Counted from the first letter of the stretch, positions 1-9,056 are shown. The stretch is DNA of 56,013 bases from an uncultured Lachnospiraceae bacterium (GCA_947367855.1 CANBFE010000026.1:1-56013), one strand, 5' to 3'. Translations and numbers: made by a program. The notes: a model not told the origin generated them from the sequence alone.

Positions 1-65
1 TTGATGTCCACAATGCCGTTATGGTGCGATATGTCCGGCCCTTCATACAGTGTCTTTTTACTCAC
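1..65 (-). CDS. GH25 family lysozyme, N-terminal fragment (cut by window edge)
   Basis: The frame starts at a GTG (65-63) behind a GGAGG ribosome binding site and reads VSKKTLYEGPDISHHNGIVD before leaving the window. GPDISHHNG with an early catalytic-site Asp is the hallmark start of GH25 muramidases (Lyc/phage endolysin type), which cleave the MurNAc-GlcNAc bond in peptidoglycan. Only about 21 residues are visible, so completeness, signal peptide and cell-wall-binding repeats cannot be judged. Its position downstream of a MuF-type phage head protein on the same strand suggests a prophage-derived endolysin or a polymorphic-toxin-associated lysozyme. Confidence 0.7.
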   Translation of the reverse strand, partial: MSKKTLYEGPDISHHNGIVDI

Positions 66-253
66 TCCTTTTCCTCCATTTATCGTCTTTTGCCACCGCA
101 TTTCCCCAATGATTCTTGTATTTTTTCAGGAAATAAGGTATAAACGAATTAAGCAAACCGTTCTCGAACCCCGTGTCCTGATTCTTCGTAATCAGTTGAT
201 TGGCCCTATGAACGGTTCTTTTACTTTCTACAGAACTTTTCTGCTCTCTAAGA

Positions 254-484
254 TTAAATCCGATGCATTTTTGCCAAAAGGCTACCGGGTTCCGGAATAG
301 ACTCTGTATAATTTCCATCCTCATATTCAAACTTGATTCCATTTGCACACTCAGACTTATCGAAATAATCAAAGAGATTTTTATCGTCCGGTACACCATC
401 AGGAAATGCCTCACATTTTATGCCTCTGTCTTTGTAGCCTCTAAAATGTTTGCAAAATTCACATTTAGGTAACCGTAAACTCAC
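254..484 (-). CDS. Small cysteine-containing protein, phage/MuF-associated type
   Basis: A 76-residue protein opening MSLRLPKCEFCKHFRG, followed by KCEAFPDGVPD. The spaced Cys residues (CxxC, then a CEAFP motif) look like a small metal-binding knuckle. I recall similar short proteins near phage head-morphogenesis genes in Clostridia, but their role is unknown to me. It lies between two other tiny genes and the GH25 lysozyme start, all on the minus strand. A second reading frame (58-414, minus) overlaps it, but this frame has the protein-like composition. A broken second copy of its N-terminus lies at 865-1003. Confidence 0.6.
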   Translation of the reverse strand: MSLRLPKCEFCKHFRGYKDRGIKCEAFPDGVPDDKNLFDYFDKSECANGIKFEYEDGNYTESIPEPGSLLAKMHRI

Positions 485-634
485 TTTTCCATCTCCTTAT
501 GTATGCTTCCGTCAAATCTCTTGCTATTAATGGTACTTTCTTACCATTACAAATCGTTACAAAGACTTCTATAAACACCGCATTCCAACAATATCATAAA
601 TGGGCAATGTGGTCAGTCTCTTGAATATTTATTT

Positions 635-868
635 CTAATATAACGCATCTGAATCATACCTTTCCCCAAACAATTCCCATATGGTTATATCCCTGGCTAT
701 GCACTTTTCAATAACGTTTATCCATTCTTCCCTGCTTAATACTGAAGGCTCTGTCATCAGAGTATCCTCAGGAAAATGTCGGTTATACTGTTCGACTGCC
801 TCTCCAAAACGTACATCCAGGTCATCCACTACATTCCTGTTTTCTCCTTTTAAAAAGTCCGGTATCAT
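635..868 (-). CDS. Hypothetical protein, 77 aa, acidic
   Basis: I do not recognise this family. It is a short, soluble-looking acidic protein (MIPDFLKGENRNVVDDLDVR...) with no signal peptide or membrane segment. Its start ATG overlaps the end of the broken upstream reading frame in an ATGA arrangement, so it was probably translationally coupled to it. Lying downstream of a MuF-metallopeptidase gene, it occupies a place typical of immunity or accessory genes in polymorphic toxin cassettes. That role is inferred from context only. Confidence 0.5.
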   Translation of the reverse strand: MIPDFLKGENRNVVDDLDVRFGEAVEQYNRHFPEDTLMTEPSVLSREEWINVIEKCIARDITIWELFGERYDSDALY

Positions 869-1003
869 TTCATCCCCTCCAACATAGTCTCAAATATCTT
901 ATAAGCTTCTGGAAAGCCTTGTTTCAGGTATTCTATTTTCGCAGAATCCCGCCTTATCGCAGCCTCAAAAAAATGTGCAAAACTCACACCTTGGCAACCT
1001 CAT
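865..1003 (-). pseudogene. Broken paralog of the small Cys-containing protein
   Basis: An ATG at 1003 opens MRLPRCEFCTFF and stops at a TGA after 12 codons. This closely matches the start of the intact gene at 254-484 (SLRLPKCEFCKHF). In the neighbouring frame the sequence continues as EAAIRRDSAKIEYLKQGFPE up to a TGA overlapping the ATG of the next gene. I read this as a gene truncated or frameshifted after its cysteine motif, or as a hybrid of two small genes. The similarity is short, so the call is tentative. Confidence 0.4.
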
Positions 1004-1044
1004 TTTTTAGTCTGTCCCTCCCCTGACTCAATATGCTTTACTGT

Positions 1045-1299
1045 TTAGCGGGATTTCCTCTCTATAACACCCGAAAACCTTTTGCATGCTTTGCTTGAGC
1101 AGGTTTCACATATATTTTTTGAATCACTAACTTCCAACGCCATTTTGATTCTCCGTTTATAATCATCAGGACCGCCAAAACAGTCATAGTTCCATATAGG
1201 AAAAGGTTTCAAAAACATCTCTTTCCACTCCTTCTGGAACTGCTGTATTTCCTTATCATTTCTAATAATGTCTATTATTTTCATATTCATTTTGCTCAT
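1045..1299 (-). CDS. Hypothetical small protein coupled to the MuF-metallopeptidase gene
   Basis: An 84-residue protein with a charged N-terminal half and a CETCSSKACKRF cluster near its C-terminus, so a metal-binding or disulfide role is possible. I do not recognise the family. Its ATG overlaps the TGA of the upstream metallopeptidase-domain gene by four bases, which implies translational coupling. A gene placed directly after a toxin-type C-terminal domain is often the cognate immunity protein. That is an inference from position, not from sequence similarity. Confidence 0.55.
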   Translation of the reverse strand: MSKMNMKIIDIIRNDKEIQQFQKEWKEMFLKPFPIWNYDCFGGPDDYKRRIKMALEVSDSKNICETCSSKACKRFSGVIERKSR

Positions 1300-2407
1300 C
1301 CGGTTACCTCTCTATAAGCCCTGTATAATTCCTCTAAAATTCCATAGAATTCAGCTTTACTATCATATTCCAATACATCAATACCTGCCATATCCGCAAA
1401 TATTTCCATGCATACATATGTTCTGTCTTCCAACCAGTACCCTGGCGAATGACCACCACACAGGATTGAGTTTAGTTCACCATTGGATAATGAACTGAAA
1501 ATATCAGCCAAAGCTATATCTGTATCATATTTTCCGCCTTCTGAAAACCATTCTTTAATTTTATCAGAATTATCATATACCTTTTTACGGGTTTCTTCAA
1601 TTGCCTGAAGAAACTTTTTATTCACCCAACTATGATATTCGATTATATCCATTCTATGTGTTAACTCATGAGCCTGTACGAAGTTCATGTCACATGATTT
1701 ATAAAATAATGCTGATGGATTGTATTGTATCACATCCAATTCTGGATTATATACAAATGGTCCATTCATTCCCTCATTTAACTGATATTCTGTTACCTCA
1801 TTGTACAATATCATTTTATCACTGATAGGTGTTGATTTACTGTTATGTAAGACCTGGCTAAATTCTTCATTTACCTTCCTTATTGTTTCATCACGAATTT
1901 GAGGAACCTGTACGGCATTACTTTTATTTCTTTCATCAACAAATTTTTCCTTCCACTCCTGATATTTCATATCCACAGGCACATAGCAAGTCTTCCCCGT
2001 GTCAGGATCCCTTGCAGCCCGTTCCCCGATATGGTCAAACTCGTCCCCAAAAGCAGGAACGGTAGTGGTACGGCACCATACATGAAATGGCGGCTCCGTG
2101 GAGCCGGGTTCATACTCCGGCATGGAAAATACCTTGCCGTCCATCTCCCGGCAGATATCTGAGGTAACCGAATCCAGGGTGGCCACAATCTCATACTACT
2201 CCACGCCCAGATCCTTAAAACAGTCTTTCCTTGATTCTGATCCAAAAAATGCGGATTCCGTCATGATCAGCCTCCCTGCCTGGTTTCTGGATGTATGCAT
2301 GGCATGGGACAGTGAAGCGATGGCTTTGTCAGGAGCCTGTCCCAGAATGCACATCTGTGTCAGGGAAGTATGCACGTTTTCGACCAACTGGAATTTACTG
2401 TTACGGG
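1296..2407 (-). pseudogene. MuF head-morphogenesis domain fused to zinc metallopeptidase, interrupted by TAG
   Basis: The frame from about 2407 reads the C-terminal part of a phage MuF/SPP1 gp7-type domain (RLIMTESAFFGSESRK...), hits TAG at 2196-2198, and continues at once as YEIVATLDSVTSD. The family normally has a residue there, so a single nonsense change explains the break. The conserved C-terminal MuF motif follows (EMDGKVFSMPEY, PFHVWCRTTTVPAF). A further 200 residues contain AHELTH, an HExxH zinc site, and MEIFADMAGIDVL, which can supply a third ligand. MuF fused to a variable C-terminal domain is the known layout of MuF polymorphic toxins. The N-terminal half of MuF is missing: at about 2410 the gene abuts the DUF4303 gene. 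A 296-residue product starting at 2186 is possible. Confidence 0.7.
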
Positions 2408-2974
2408 CTAATCGTTTTCTGGAGTCTCGCAGGTTTCCAAATATTCCGACAACAGGGCCGAAGATGGATTCAATCGCAATGCCCGGTTGTATTCTGCGCC
2501 ATCGCCGTCAGGCGGAGCCTGTTCCACATTGATGACCACGCATTCCCGTTCTTTTCCAGTTCCAAACAAACCAGAAGCATCAAGTTTTTTCATGGCCTCC
2601 TCCATAAGATTAATCCGCACTTCCCACTCAGTCTCATATAGTTCATCATCGGATAATTTACTTGTTCTTTGATTCAGCAATGCATCCACTTCACCAAAAA
2701 ACTCATCGTATCCATAAACAGCATATGGAGAGTCTGCGCTATCCCATTTCCACCAACTCTTGTCCTCATCAGTTATCTGCTGTTCCTTTATGGATTTTTC
2801 CAAGGCTTCGTAAGACCATGCTGAAATATAAGGGTGCATCCCCTCATCAAATACAAATACATAAAAATAAAAATATTCTTTGGTTGTTTCTTTCAAAGAC
2901 AGGAACGCCGCTCTGGCAGCGGTTACAAGAGCTTCTACTAATTCCTCATTATCTTTTTCAATACACATTTCCAT
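2408..2974 (-). CDS. DUF4303 domain protein (toxin-immunity associated)
   Basis: A 188-residue protein opening MEMCIEKDNEELVEAL, with the DUF4303 pattern of an N-terminal helix (VTAARAAFLSLKETTKEY) and a FYVFVFDEGMHPYISAWS strand region. Members are common beside polymorphic toxins and are regarded as immunity-type proteins. I chose the ATG at 2974 because AAAGGAC lies just upstream; the longer frame to 3085 lacks such a site. The gene ends at about the point where the MuF reading frame begins on the same strand. The two have therefore probably been joined by recombination between toxin/immunity cassettes. Confidence 0.65.
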   Translation of the reverse strand: MEMCIEKDNEELVEALVTAARAAFLSLKETTKEYFYFYVFVFDEGMHPYISAWSYEALEKSIKEQQITDEDKSWWKWDSADSPYAVYGYDEFFGEVDALLNQRTSKLSDDELYETEWEVRINLMEEAMKKLDASGLFGTGKERECVVINVEQAPPDGDGAEYNRALRLNPSSALLSEYLETCETPEND

Positions 2975-3083
2975 CTTGTCCTTTCTTTTTATAAATCCCG
3001 ATTGAACAAAATCGCTGCGCGATGGCCTGCCAAGGCTGTGGCACAGTTTTCTTTTTCTAAAAAAGCAGTGACAAGAATGTCCC

Positions 3084-3169
3084 AAGATAGTATTGTTTAT
3101 GTGCGACCAAAAACATACTTCAAAAACGGGCTTATCCCGACCACTGCCTATGAAAATAATACTATCTAT
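3084..3169. repeat. Inverted repeat and inner hairpin left of the IS91-type remnant
   Basis: AGATAGTATT (from 3085) is matched by its exact complement AATACTATCT (ending about 3167). A smaller hairpin, CGGG-CTTAT-CCCG, lies near 3127-3139 between them. The 280 bases between the DUF4303 start and the recombinase start (2975-3256) otherwise hold no gene. IS91-family ends are not classical inverted repeats but do contain hairpins near the replication terminus and origin. These hairpins could belong to the element end or be unrelated. Confidence 0.35.
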
Positions 3170-3256
3170 TTGCTTGTTTTACAAGCATTTTTATGATGCT
3201 AATGCACCTTCATGTAAGCAGTGTTTTTAATGCCGATTTTATATGGAAGTTTTTTA

Positions 3257-3846
3257 ATGTACGAAAAATATTTTGAACAACTAAAAGAAGAATGCCTGAT
3301 TCGTAACCGTGCTTCTCGGACTGCAGAAGCTTATAAGATGCGCGTCTTCCTGAAGTTCTTTCTCTTAGTGAAGTTGAAACTCTGATTGCTGCTGCTTTAC
3401 ATATCCGAAACAAAGCGATCATTGCATTGCTTTATTCATCAGGACTTAGAGTTGGAGAACTTGTGAAACTTAGGGCTGAAGATATATACATGAGCAGGAT
3501 GCAGGTTTATGTTCCACAAAGCAAAAATCATCGTGATCGTTGGACAATACTCTCAAACCGGGCACTTGAACTTTTAACGGAGTATTGGAGAAGCTGCCCT
3601 GTTAAAAGGGATTATCTGTTTGTTTCTTTGGATAAACCTCATGAACCACTAAAAGTAAGTGGTGTTGAGGTTATGCTTCGGGCTGTTGGAAAAGACGCTG
3701 GATTAAGCGTACATCCTCATACTCTGCGTAATTCCTTTGCCAGTCACATGATTGAACAGGGGGTTCCCATTAATTATGCCCAGTCTATGCCTGGACATCG
3801 CTGTCTGGAATCAACGCAGGTTTATATCCACATCTTCATACCATAG
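3257..3846 (+). pseudogene. Tyrosine recombinase (IS91-associated XerD-like), degenerate
   Basis: The ATG at 3257 opens a phage-integrase SAM-like N-terminus (MYEKYFEQLKEECLIRNRAS) that stops at 3385. A shifted frame resumes with LSEVETLIAAALHIRNKAII, and about 50 core-binding residues appear to be missing between them. The catalytic domain retains the main residues: Arg in SGLRVGELVKLRAED, HTLRNSFASH (HxxR), a GH in MPGHRCLES, and Tyr in STQVYIH. The family catalyses strand exchange through the Tyr. The frameshift plus deletion make this copy non-functional. Confidence 0.65.
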
Positions 3847-4556
3847 TTCCTGGCGGTGGTCTGGATTCCACCAACCATTGGAAAGACAAAGGTAAAAAGT
3901 TTTAACTCAAACTGCTTCGTGAATCAGGAAAACTGTAATACTCTGGAACATCACAAGAACTTCAAAATCATTATAGTTTCAAGGAGCTATTAGATACGCT
4001 ATATGCAAAGGAATGGGTTGGCAGCCTTTAATGGTGCAAACTCAGTGATTAAATATCCGGGCAGATACACACATCGGATTGCCACCAGCAATCGCCGGAT
4101 TATCAGTAGGACATCCGAAACAGTCACTTATCTTGCCAAGGACTACAAAAATGTTGGAAAGATGATTCCTTACACTGTGAAAGGGACAGAATTCCTGCGT
4201 ATATTTCTTATGCATGTGCTCCCTAAAGGGTTTGTACGTATTCGGTACTACGGAATTCTTTCCTGCCGAAGCAAAAAAGAAAAATGGATCTATGCAGAAA
4301 ACTTTTAAACAGTACGCGATATTTCTCGCAGTTAAGAAATAAGACAGTTGCCGAAAAGCTTTTGATTTTGTATCGAAAAGATATCTGCAAATGTGAATCA
4401 TGTGGTGGAAAACGCTCATCCTTCAGCCCCCGTGGTTCCTATTCCCGTACGGGGGCGAAAATACAATTAAATATGTCTGGAAAACCAAATCGCGTCCGGT
4501 TAGCCAAGATGCTATGGATTGCAGACTTTTTGAAGATAAGATATAACAGTTATTAA
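3826..4556 (+). pseudogene. IS91-family (Y2) transposase, degenerate
   Basis: Only the C-terminal half is recognisable, spread over three frames: LHTIVPGGGL (from about 3829), then SFKELLDTLYAKEWV, then the transposase core VIKYPGRYTHRIATSNRRI in the frame 4003-4308 with LRIFLMHVLPKGFVRIRYYG, and finally a tail with CKCESCGG in the frame 4284-4556. KYPGRYTHR is the usual two-tyrosine signature region of IS91/IS801-type rolling-circle transposases. The start is lost and several stops interrupt it. Confidence 0.65.
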
Positions 4557-4566
4557 ATGTTATAAA

Positions 4567-4833
4567 TTAGGTCTTATCAGAATTCCAGTTTATCGGTTTG
4601 TACTGGATAAAATTATACCATAGCCAATTACGCAAAGCAATTCTCGTCCTACGTCCGTTCCGACTATCTGCACTACTGCGGCAGCTGTCGATAGATTTTT
4701 CGGTGGCTCTGCCCCCGACCTCTCCCAAAGAACAGAATGGAGCGTTACGCAATAGGAATTGAAAAGGCTTGATTTTTAAGATCTTCCAAAGCTTATATTG
4801 GGGCTTATACACTAATTTCTTCTTTTTTTTCAT
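4567..4833 (-). CDS. Doubtful 88-aa lysine-rich ORF with strong ribosome binding site
   Basis: MKKKKKLVYKPQYKLWK... is preceded by AAAGGAGGAATTTTCT, one of the best ribosome binding sites in the region, so a real gene may once have started here. The C-terminal half has an odd composition and probably runs through element-end DNA, so any original gene was truncated. I know no family for it. The surrounding gene-free stretch 4557-5002 holds this ORF and a minus-strand promoter-like sequence, and I see nothing else in it. Confidence 0.25.
   Translation of the reverse strand: MKKKKKLVYKPQYKLWKILKIKPFQFLLRNAPFCSLGEVGGRATEKSIDSCRSSADSRNGRRTRIALRNWLWYNFIQYKPINWNSDKT
4612..4640 (-). promoter_or_regulatory. 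Promoter-like sequence, minus strand
   Basis: On the minus strand TTGCTT and TATAAT are separated by exactly 17 bases. The orientation points left into the 3' end of the IS91 remnant, antisense to the transposase. It could be an element-borne promoter or chance. No gene start lies close downstream. Confidence 0.3.
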
Positions 4834-5002
4834 AGAAAATTCCTCCTTTACGTATTACCATACTACAAAACACGCAAAAGAGGAATAATTTTGTCATAAT
4901 AATGTCTATTATAGCGAAGCTTACCTACTTCACCTGATACCATATTACCACATTAGAAACGGACAAACTCTAGCGGCAATGCACGGCAGGATTCCTCCCG
5001 GC

Positions 5003-5830
5003 TTATTTCATTTGAAGCAGCTCTGGAATCGTGGCCTCAAAGTCTACACCGTACCAGGGCTTTTTCGGATTCTGCAGGGTCACTTCTATGGTATGGGCCG
5101 TATAGTCGGCAGCAATGCGCATGGCATCCCGCCAGTCTTTCCCTCTCATGATTTCCCCCACACAGGTGCTGGAAAAAAGATCTCCCGTGCCGTGATAGGA
5201 CGCGTCAATTCTCCGGTTCTGATAGGCATAATAGTCTCCCGTGGTCCGGTCATATCCCATAACCCCGGTCTTTCCCTTTTCCAGGGAAACCCCTGTCAGG
5301 ACGCTGACCCCTGCCCCCAGTTCGTTGAGAGCCGCAAGAAGTTCCTTTATATAGACCTCGTCATATTCTTCCCTGTACTCCATCCCTGTCATCAGAGAGG
5401 CCTCGGTAATATTGGGCACAATGATGTCCGCCTCTGCGCAGAGTTCGGCATTCTTCCTTACATAATCCATGTCAAAGGCGGGGTACAGCTTTCCGTTGTC
5501 CGCCATCACCGGATCAACGATGATCACAGTCTTCTCATCCCGGAAGCTGCGGAACAGTTCCTTTACCTGGTCTATCTGCCCGATGGTCCCCAGATATCCG
5601 GTGTAGATGGCGTCAAAGGACACGCCCTCGCTTTTCCAGTGTTCCGCAATGGGGTCTATCTGATCGGAAAGGTCTTTACAGGTGAAGTTCCGGAACATGG
5701 TGTGGGTGGACAGAACTGCCGTGGGCAGGATCACTGTCTCGGAGCCAAGAGCGGATATAACGGGCAATGCAATGGTCAGGGAACATTTTCCCAGGCAGGA
5801 AATGTCCTGTATAGTCAGTACTCTCTTCAT
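5003..5830 (-). CDS. Pyridoxamine/pyridoxal kinase (PdxK/PdxY type)
   Basis: A 275-residue ribokinase-fold enzyme that phosphorylates pyridoxal, pyridoxine or pyridoxamine with ATP in vitamin B6 salvage, in the cytoplasm. It opens with the family signature RVLTIQDISCLGKCSLTIALP, then GYLGTIGQ and the VDPVMADNGKLY core. The C-terminal anion-hole motif is YHGTGDLFSS, with the catalytic Asp in GTGD. Length matches the family. The start ATG follows GGGAGGT, and a GC hairpin sits just upstream. The gene appears to be a single unit between mobile DNA and a broken ABC transporter. Confidence 0.9.
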   Translation of the reverse strand: MKRVLTIQDISCLGKCSLTIALPVISALGSETVILPTAVLSTHTMFRNFTCKDLSDQIDPIAEHWKSEGVSFDAIYTGYLGTIGQIDQVKELFRSFRDEKTVIIVDPVMADNGKLYPAFDMDYVRKNAELCAEADIIVPNITEASLMTGMEYREEYDEVYIKELLAALNELGAGVSVLTGVSLEKGKTGVMGYDRTTGDYYAYQNRRIDASYHGTGDLFSSTCVGEIMRGKDWRDAMRIAADYTAHTIEVTLQNPKKPWYGVDFEATIPELLQMK

Positions 5831-5844
5831 TCTTATACCTCCCT

Positions 5845-5860
5845 GCCCGCTTCGGCGGGC
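5845..5860 (-). promoter_or_regulatory. GC-rich hairpin just upstream of the kinase ribosome binding site
   Basis: GCCCGC-TTCG-GCGGGC is a perfect 6-bp stem with a stable TTCG loop read on the plus strand. In the minus-strand transcript it ends a few bases before GGGAGGT of the pyridoxamine kinase. No U run follows, so it is not a classic terminator. It could protect the mRNA 5' end or modulate translation. Confidence 0.35.
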
Positions 5861-5985
5861 ACCGGCACAGCAGAAAATCTTCTGTTGTCCGCAGTCAATA
5901 GACTGAATATGCTTTTTTACTTAACCTTCCCACAAACTATAGCACTTCCATCCCTCCATGTCAATAGATTTCATCTATCCTGCGT

Positions 5986-6609
5986 TTACTGCAATTCGCC
6001 TCTTTTCAGGCGGAAAACCGCATCTGCCCGCTTCGCAAGCTCGTTGGAGTGGGTCACCATAACGACGCATTTGTCCATCCGATGAGCGCATTCCTCCAAA
6101 ATGCCCATGATCTCAGCCGCAGTGTCCTCGTCAAGGTTTCCTGTGGGCTCATCCGCAAGAAGAATGCCCGCATCACTGGCCAGCGCACGGGCGATTGCCA
6201 CCCGCTGCTGTTGTCCGCCGGAAAGCCTGCGCACGCTGCGTCCCGCTTCTTCCTTCGTCAGTCCCAGGCGTTCCAGGACGGGCAGCGTCGGCACCTTGGA
6301 AGTGAGGGCCACGTTTTCGGCAGCTGTCATATAATCAATAAGATTATAGCTTTGAAAGATGAATGCCACATTGTGTTTCCGATGCCAGGCCAGTCCCTTT
6401 TTCCGGATGTCTTCCCCCTGATACAGCACCTGTCCGCCCAGTGGCGTGTCCAGGCCCCCAAGCAATGACAGCAATGTCGTCTTTCCGCACCCGGAAGGGC
6501 CCAGGACGGCATAGATCTTACCGGTCTCAAAAACAGCGGATATCTTTTTCAGAACCGCTTTGTTTCCTCAGTAGGAATAGTTTATATCACAGATTTCCAG
6601 AATACTCAT
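5986..6609 (-). pseudogene. ABC transporter ATPase (LolD/MacB type), nonsense codon at position 14
   Basis: From the ATG at 6609 the frame reads MSILEICDINYSY, then TGA (6568-6570), then GNKAVLKKISAVFETGK and the Walker A GPSGCGKTT. The rest is intact: FIFQSYNLI Q-loop, RRLSGGQQQRVAIARAL signature, LLADEPTGNLD Walker B, and the TH of the H-loop. Only one in-frame stop separates an obvious start from the domain. A start inside the remaining frame (6474) would lose Walker A, so the protein is inactive unless the TGA is read through or is a sequence error. It would have energised the FtsX-type permeases directly upstream, as in BceAB/MacB-like exporters of antimicrobial peptides. Confidence 0.75.
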
Positions 6610-6640
6610 TGTCTTGTCCTCCTTGCGCCGTTTCCTGGCG

Positions 6641-7960
6641 TTATTCATACTTTGTAAGAATGGCTTTGGGTTCCATTCTCATGACCGGGATGCTCGCTGC
6701 GCACACGGACAGCAATACCATCACAAGTTCCAGACCGCAAACTGCAGTCAGAATACCGGCAGATATGTCCACTGTCAGTTCTTCTACTTCAGGGGCTGAG
6801 AAAACCGGCTCCAGATCAGAGCTGTTCACCGGAATCCGCGGTTCCTGCGGGGAATCTGTCTGCTGTCTGTTCTGCTCATTTGCCTGTGCAAGAAGCCTGT
6901 TTCCTATGCCGTCCGCAGCCGTACTGCCCAGGGCGCAGGAAATGCCGAATGCCAGAACGCTAATCAGTATGGCCTCCGTGATCCGCTGTGCCAGAATCCC
7001 CCATCTGCTTTTTCCCAGGGAAAGCAAAATTCCCGTCTCCTGAATCCGGAACTTTGCCCATATGCCGCAAAGCAGGGCCAGAACGCCGATTCCGGCAGCG
7101 GTTATGGCCAGAATCATGGTTTTGATTCCCCCGTCCATGCTCTTTAATGCCTTTTCCGCGTTTTCATACTCTGTGTTTTCCATGGTAATTTTGAAGCAGT
7201 CCCAGTTGATTTCCCTGTTTTCCCGGAGTCTCCTGATGACGGCATCCATTTCCGCCGGGTCATCCACGCTGAACCTGACTTTATCATATCCTGTGGGCGC
7301 TCCGAGAGCTTCCCCCAATTCGCTTATCAGCGGCAGCAGTGTCCGGGAATCCACGAATACCCAGTTCTGCAGCATCTGCCTGGGCAGCGTGAACTGATTG
7401 AGCTGCTGTTGGCCGCAGATCTCAAAGAGACCAACCACTTCAAATACCCACTCCCGGGCAGGAATGTCAAAGCCTATCACCTCACGGTTTACTTCCAGTG
7501 TAAGCATATCGCTGATTTCTATATGGTTCAATTCCGCCAGTTCCCGGCTGATGACTGCCTGTCCTGCTCCTTCGTCCGTAAACGGCACGCCCTGGGTCAC
7601 CTCCAGAAGATGATTGGCAAAATAGGAGCACTGCTCCAGGGAAGACCATCCGTGTACAGGCGCCAGATGAGGGAATGAATTAGTGTAGGCGTAATTCTGT
7701 TCATTTTCCACCAGATTGCAGTACTCCCCCTCTGCGGATTTCAGATTTGCCGCCGCTTCACAGCTTGCGCCGTACCCGGAGATTCCGGGGTCTTTCATGA
7801 CTTCCTCAATTATGTCATAATCCAGGAATTCCCCTGCATAATAGCTTGCGCTATATCCTTCCTGGGAAAATCCGGCGTTCTTTCTGTATGCCGGGTTGCC
7901 TGTATCGACTTCCATGCAGAATGTCCCTCCAAGCTGCCTCCGTAAATTGACCGCTGCGCT
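6641..7960 (-). pseudogene. FtsX-type ABC permease B, lacking its N-terminal membrane segment
   Basis: The frame carries a large extracellular MacB-like domain (VNLRRQLGGTF... through about 280 residues), then three C-terminal membrane segments around MILAITAAGIGVLALL, ITEAILISVLAFGISCALG and ILTAVCGLELVMVLL. LRRQLGG normally lies just after the first membrane helix, so about 45 N-terminal residues are missing. The sequence upstream of about 7960 instead belongs to the C-terminal region of permease A. A deletion between two tandem paralogous permease genes would produce exactly this joint. The conserved QETGILLSLGKSRWGI coupling segment is intact. The extant start inside this frame would be 7915. 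Confidence 0.65.
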
Positions 7961-9056
7961 AAAGAGGGCAGGGCTATCATTGCCATTTCCGCAATATGCT
8001 GCAGCAGGATTTCGGCCTTTGAAATCCCTATGGACAGCAGGATTCCTGTTTCATGCCCACGGGCTTTGTGGAAAAGAATCTGTATCAGCGATAAAACCGC
8101 CGTGCCCATGGCCCCAATCACTGTCAGCATCGTATCTGACAGCACACTCACGTCCGCCAGGGGACCCGCTATTTTTTCATAGTCCTCAATATGAGCCGTA
8201 ATGGCAAAGGATTTCCAGTCTATCCCCGGGATTTGGCGGATTTCTTCCGTGATGGCGCTCACCTGTCCGGGATCCTCCACGAAAAAGTCGATATAATCCG
8301 CACCCGTCCCGCCTGACAGCAGTTTAGCGCTTTTGACGTCAATAAAAATACGGTTTTCCAGCAGATGCACAGGCGCGGTTACGTCCAGGTCCGACTGTTT
8401 CGCCTCTACCTGAAACAGCCCCTGACCGTCACCGAAACCTCCTGCCCTGCCGCGCCCTCCTGGGGAGAAAGCCGTATTTCATCTCCGATTTCCAGACCGT
8501 TTTGAGCTGCCAGCCTTTCGCTGATAACCGCCGCGAATTCATCCCCTGATGCCGCCAGTTCCCCATCCGTCAGCCGCAGCCTTCCCTTCTGGAAATCCTC
8601 TGCATACCGGCCCTCCGTATGAGCTTCCACGGACACCAGGCGCATTGCCTCCGGGTTGTCCCGATAATTTCCGTTGAAATCCACAAGGCTTATGTCTTCC
8701 TGGATCATTGCGTCCTGTCTGATCACCATATTGCAGCCTTCGATGTCCCGGGCGCTTGCAACTGCTTCCGCCACCCGCTCATTCAGCGGCTCTCCCGTGT
8801 AGCGGATACTGGTCTGTCCTTCCCTTTGATCCACTTCCACATTTTCCCTGTTCTGCATATCCGGAGTTATGCGGAAAGCGCCCTTCAGACTTTGCCTGGT
8901 CTGCGCCATGGCCAGGTCCGCAGAGCTTCGCAGCAGCATCCCCCAGACGCCGAAAGACGACAGAAGCATAATCACAAAGAACAGAAGCAGCGTTTTTCCT
9001 TTTTTGCGGCGGACAATAAGGCCGGCCCGTTTCCACAATCCCATATTTCCTCCCAT
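7961..9056 (-). pseudogene. FtsX-type ABC permease A, frameshifted and C-terminally deleted
   Basis: The N-terminus (MGGNMGLWKRAGLIVRRKKG) leads into membrane helix TLLLFFVIMLLSSFGVWGML and a MacB-like extracellular domain. The frame then ends in RGCFR-stop near 8406. Loss of one base (GGC CTG TTT would be expected) explains it: the next frame continues GLFQVEAKQSDLDVTAPV and runs through HETGILLSIGISKAEILLQH. It is then cut at about 7960, where permease B begins, so the last two helices are missing. The gene is therefore doubly broken. It has the same architecture as permease B, which marks an original tandem duplication. Confidence 0.65.

Larger units (their letters stand above)
3257..4556 (+). 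mobile_element. Decayed IS91-type element with tyrosine recombinase
   Basis: A tyrosine recombinase remnant is followed on the same strand by a Y2 transposase remnant, an arrangement known from an IS91-family subgroup. Both genes carry internal deletions and frameshifts, and the transposase N-terminus is lost. The recombinase tail runs straight into a mid-transposase motif at about 3825. The element is therefore inactive and old. Its exact ends cannot be set from this sequence. It separates the phage-like cassette on the left from housekeeping genes on the right. Confidence 0.65.

Noticed and set aside
58..414. 118-aa minus-strand ORF overlapping the small Cys protein
   Set aside because: It overlaps a more protein-like frame for 160 bases and has no ribosome binding site or recognisable family.
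3002..3196. 64-aa plus-strand ORF
   Set aside because: No family, no ribosome binding site, and it lies across the hairpin region left of the IS91 remnant.
4979..6085. 368-aa plus-strand ORF
   Set aside because: Entirely antisense to the pyridoxamine kinase; low-complexity His/Pro/Gly composition typical of shadow frames.
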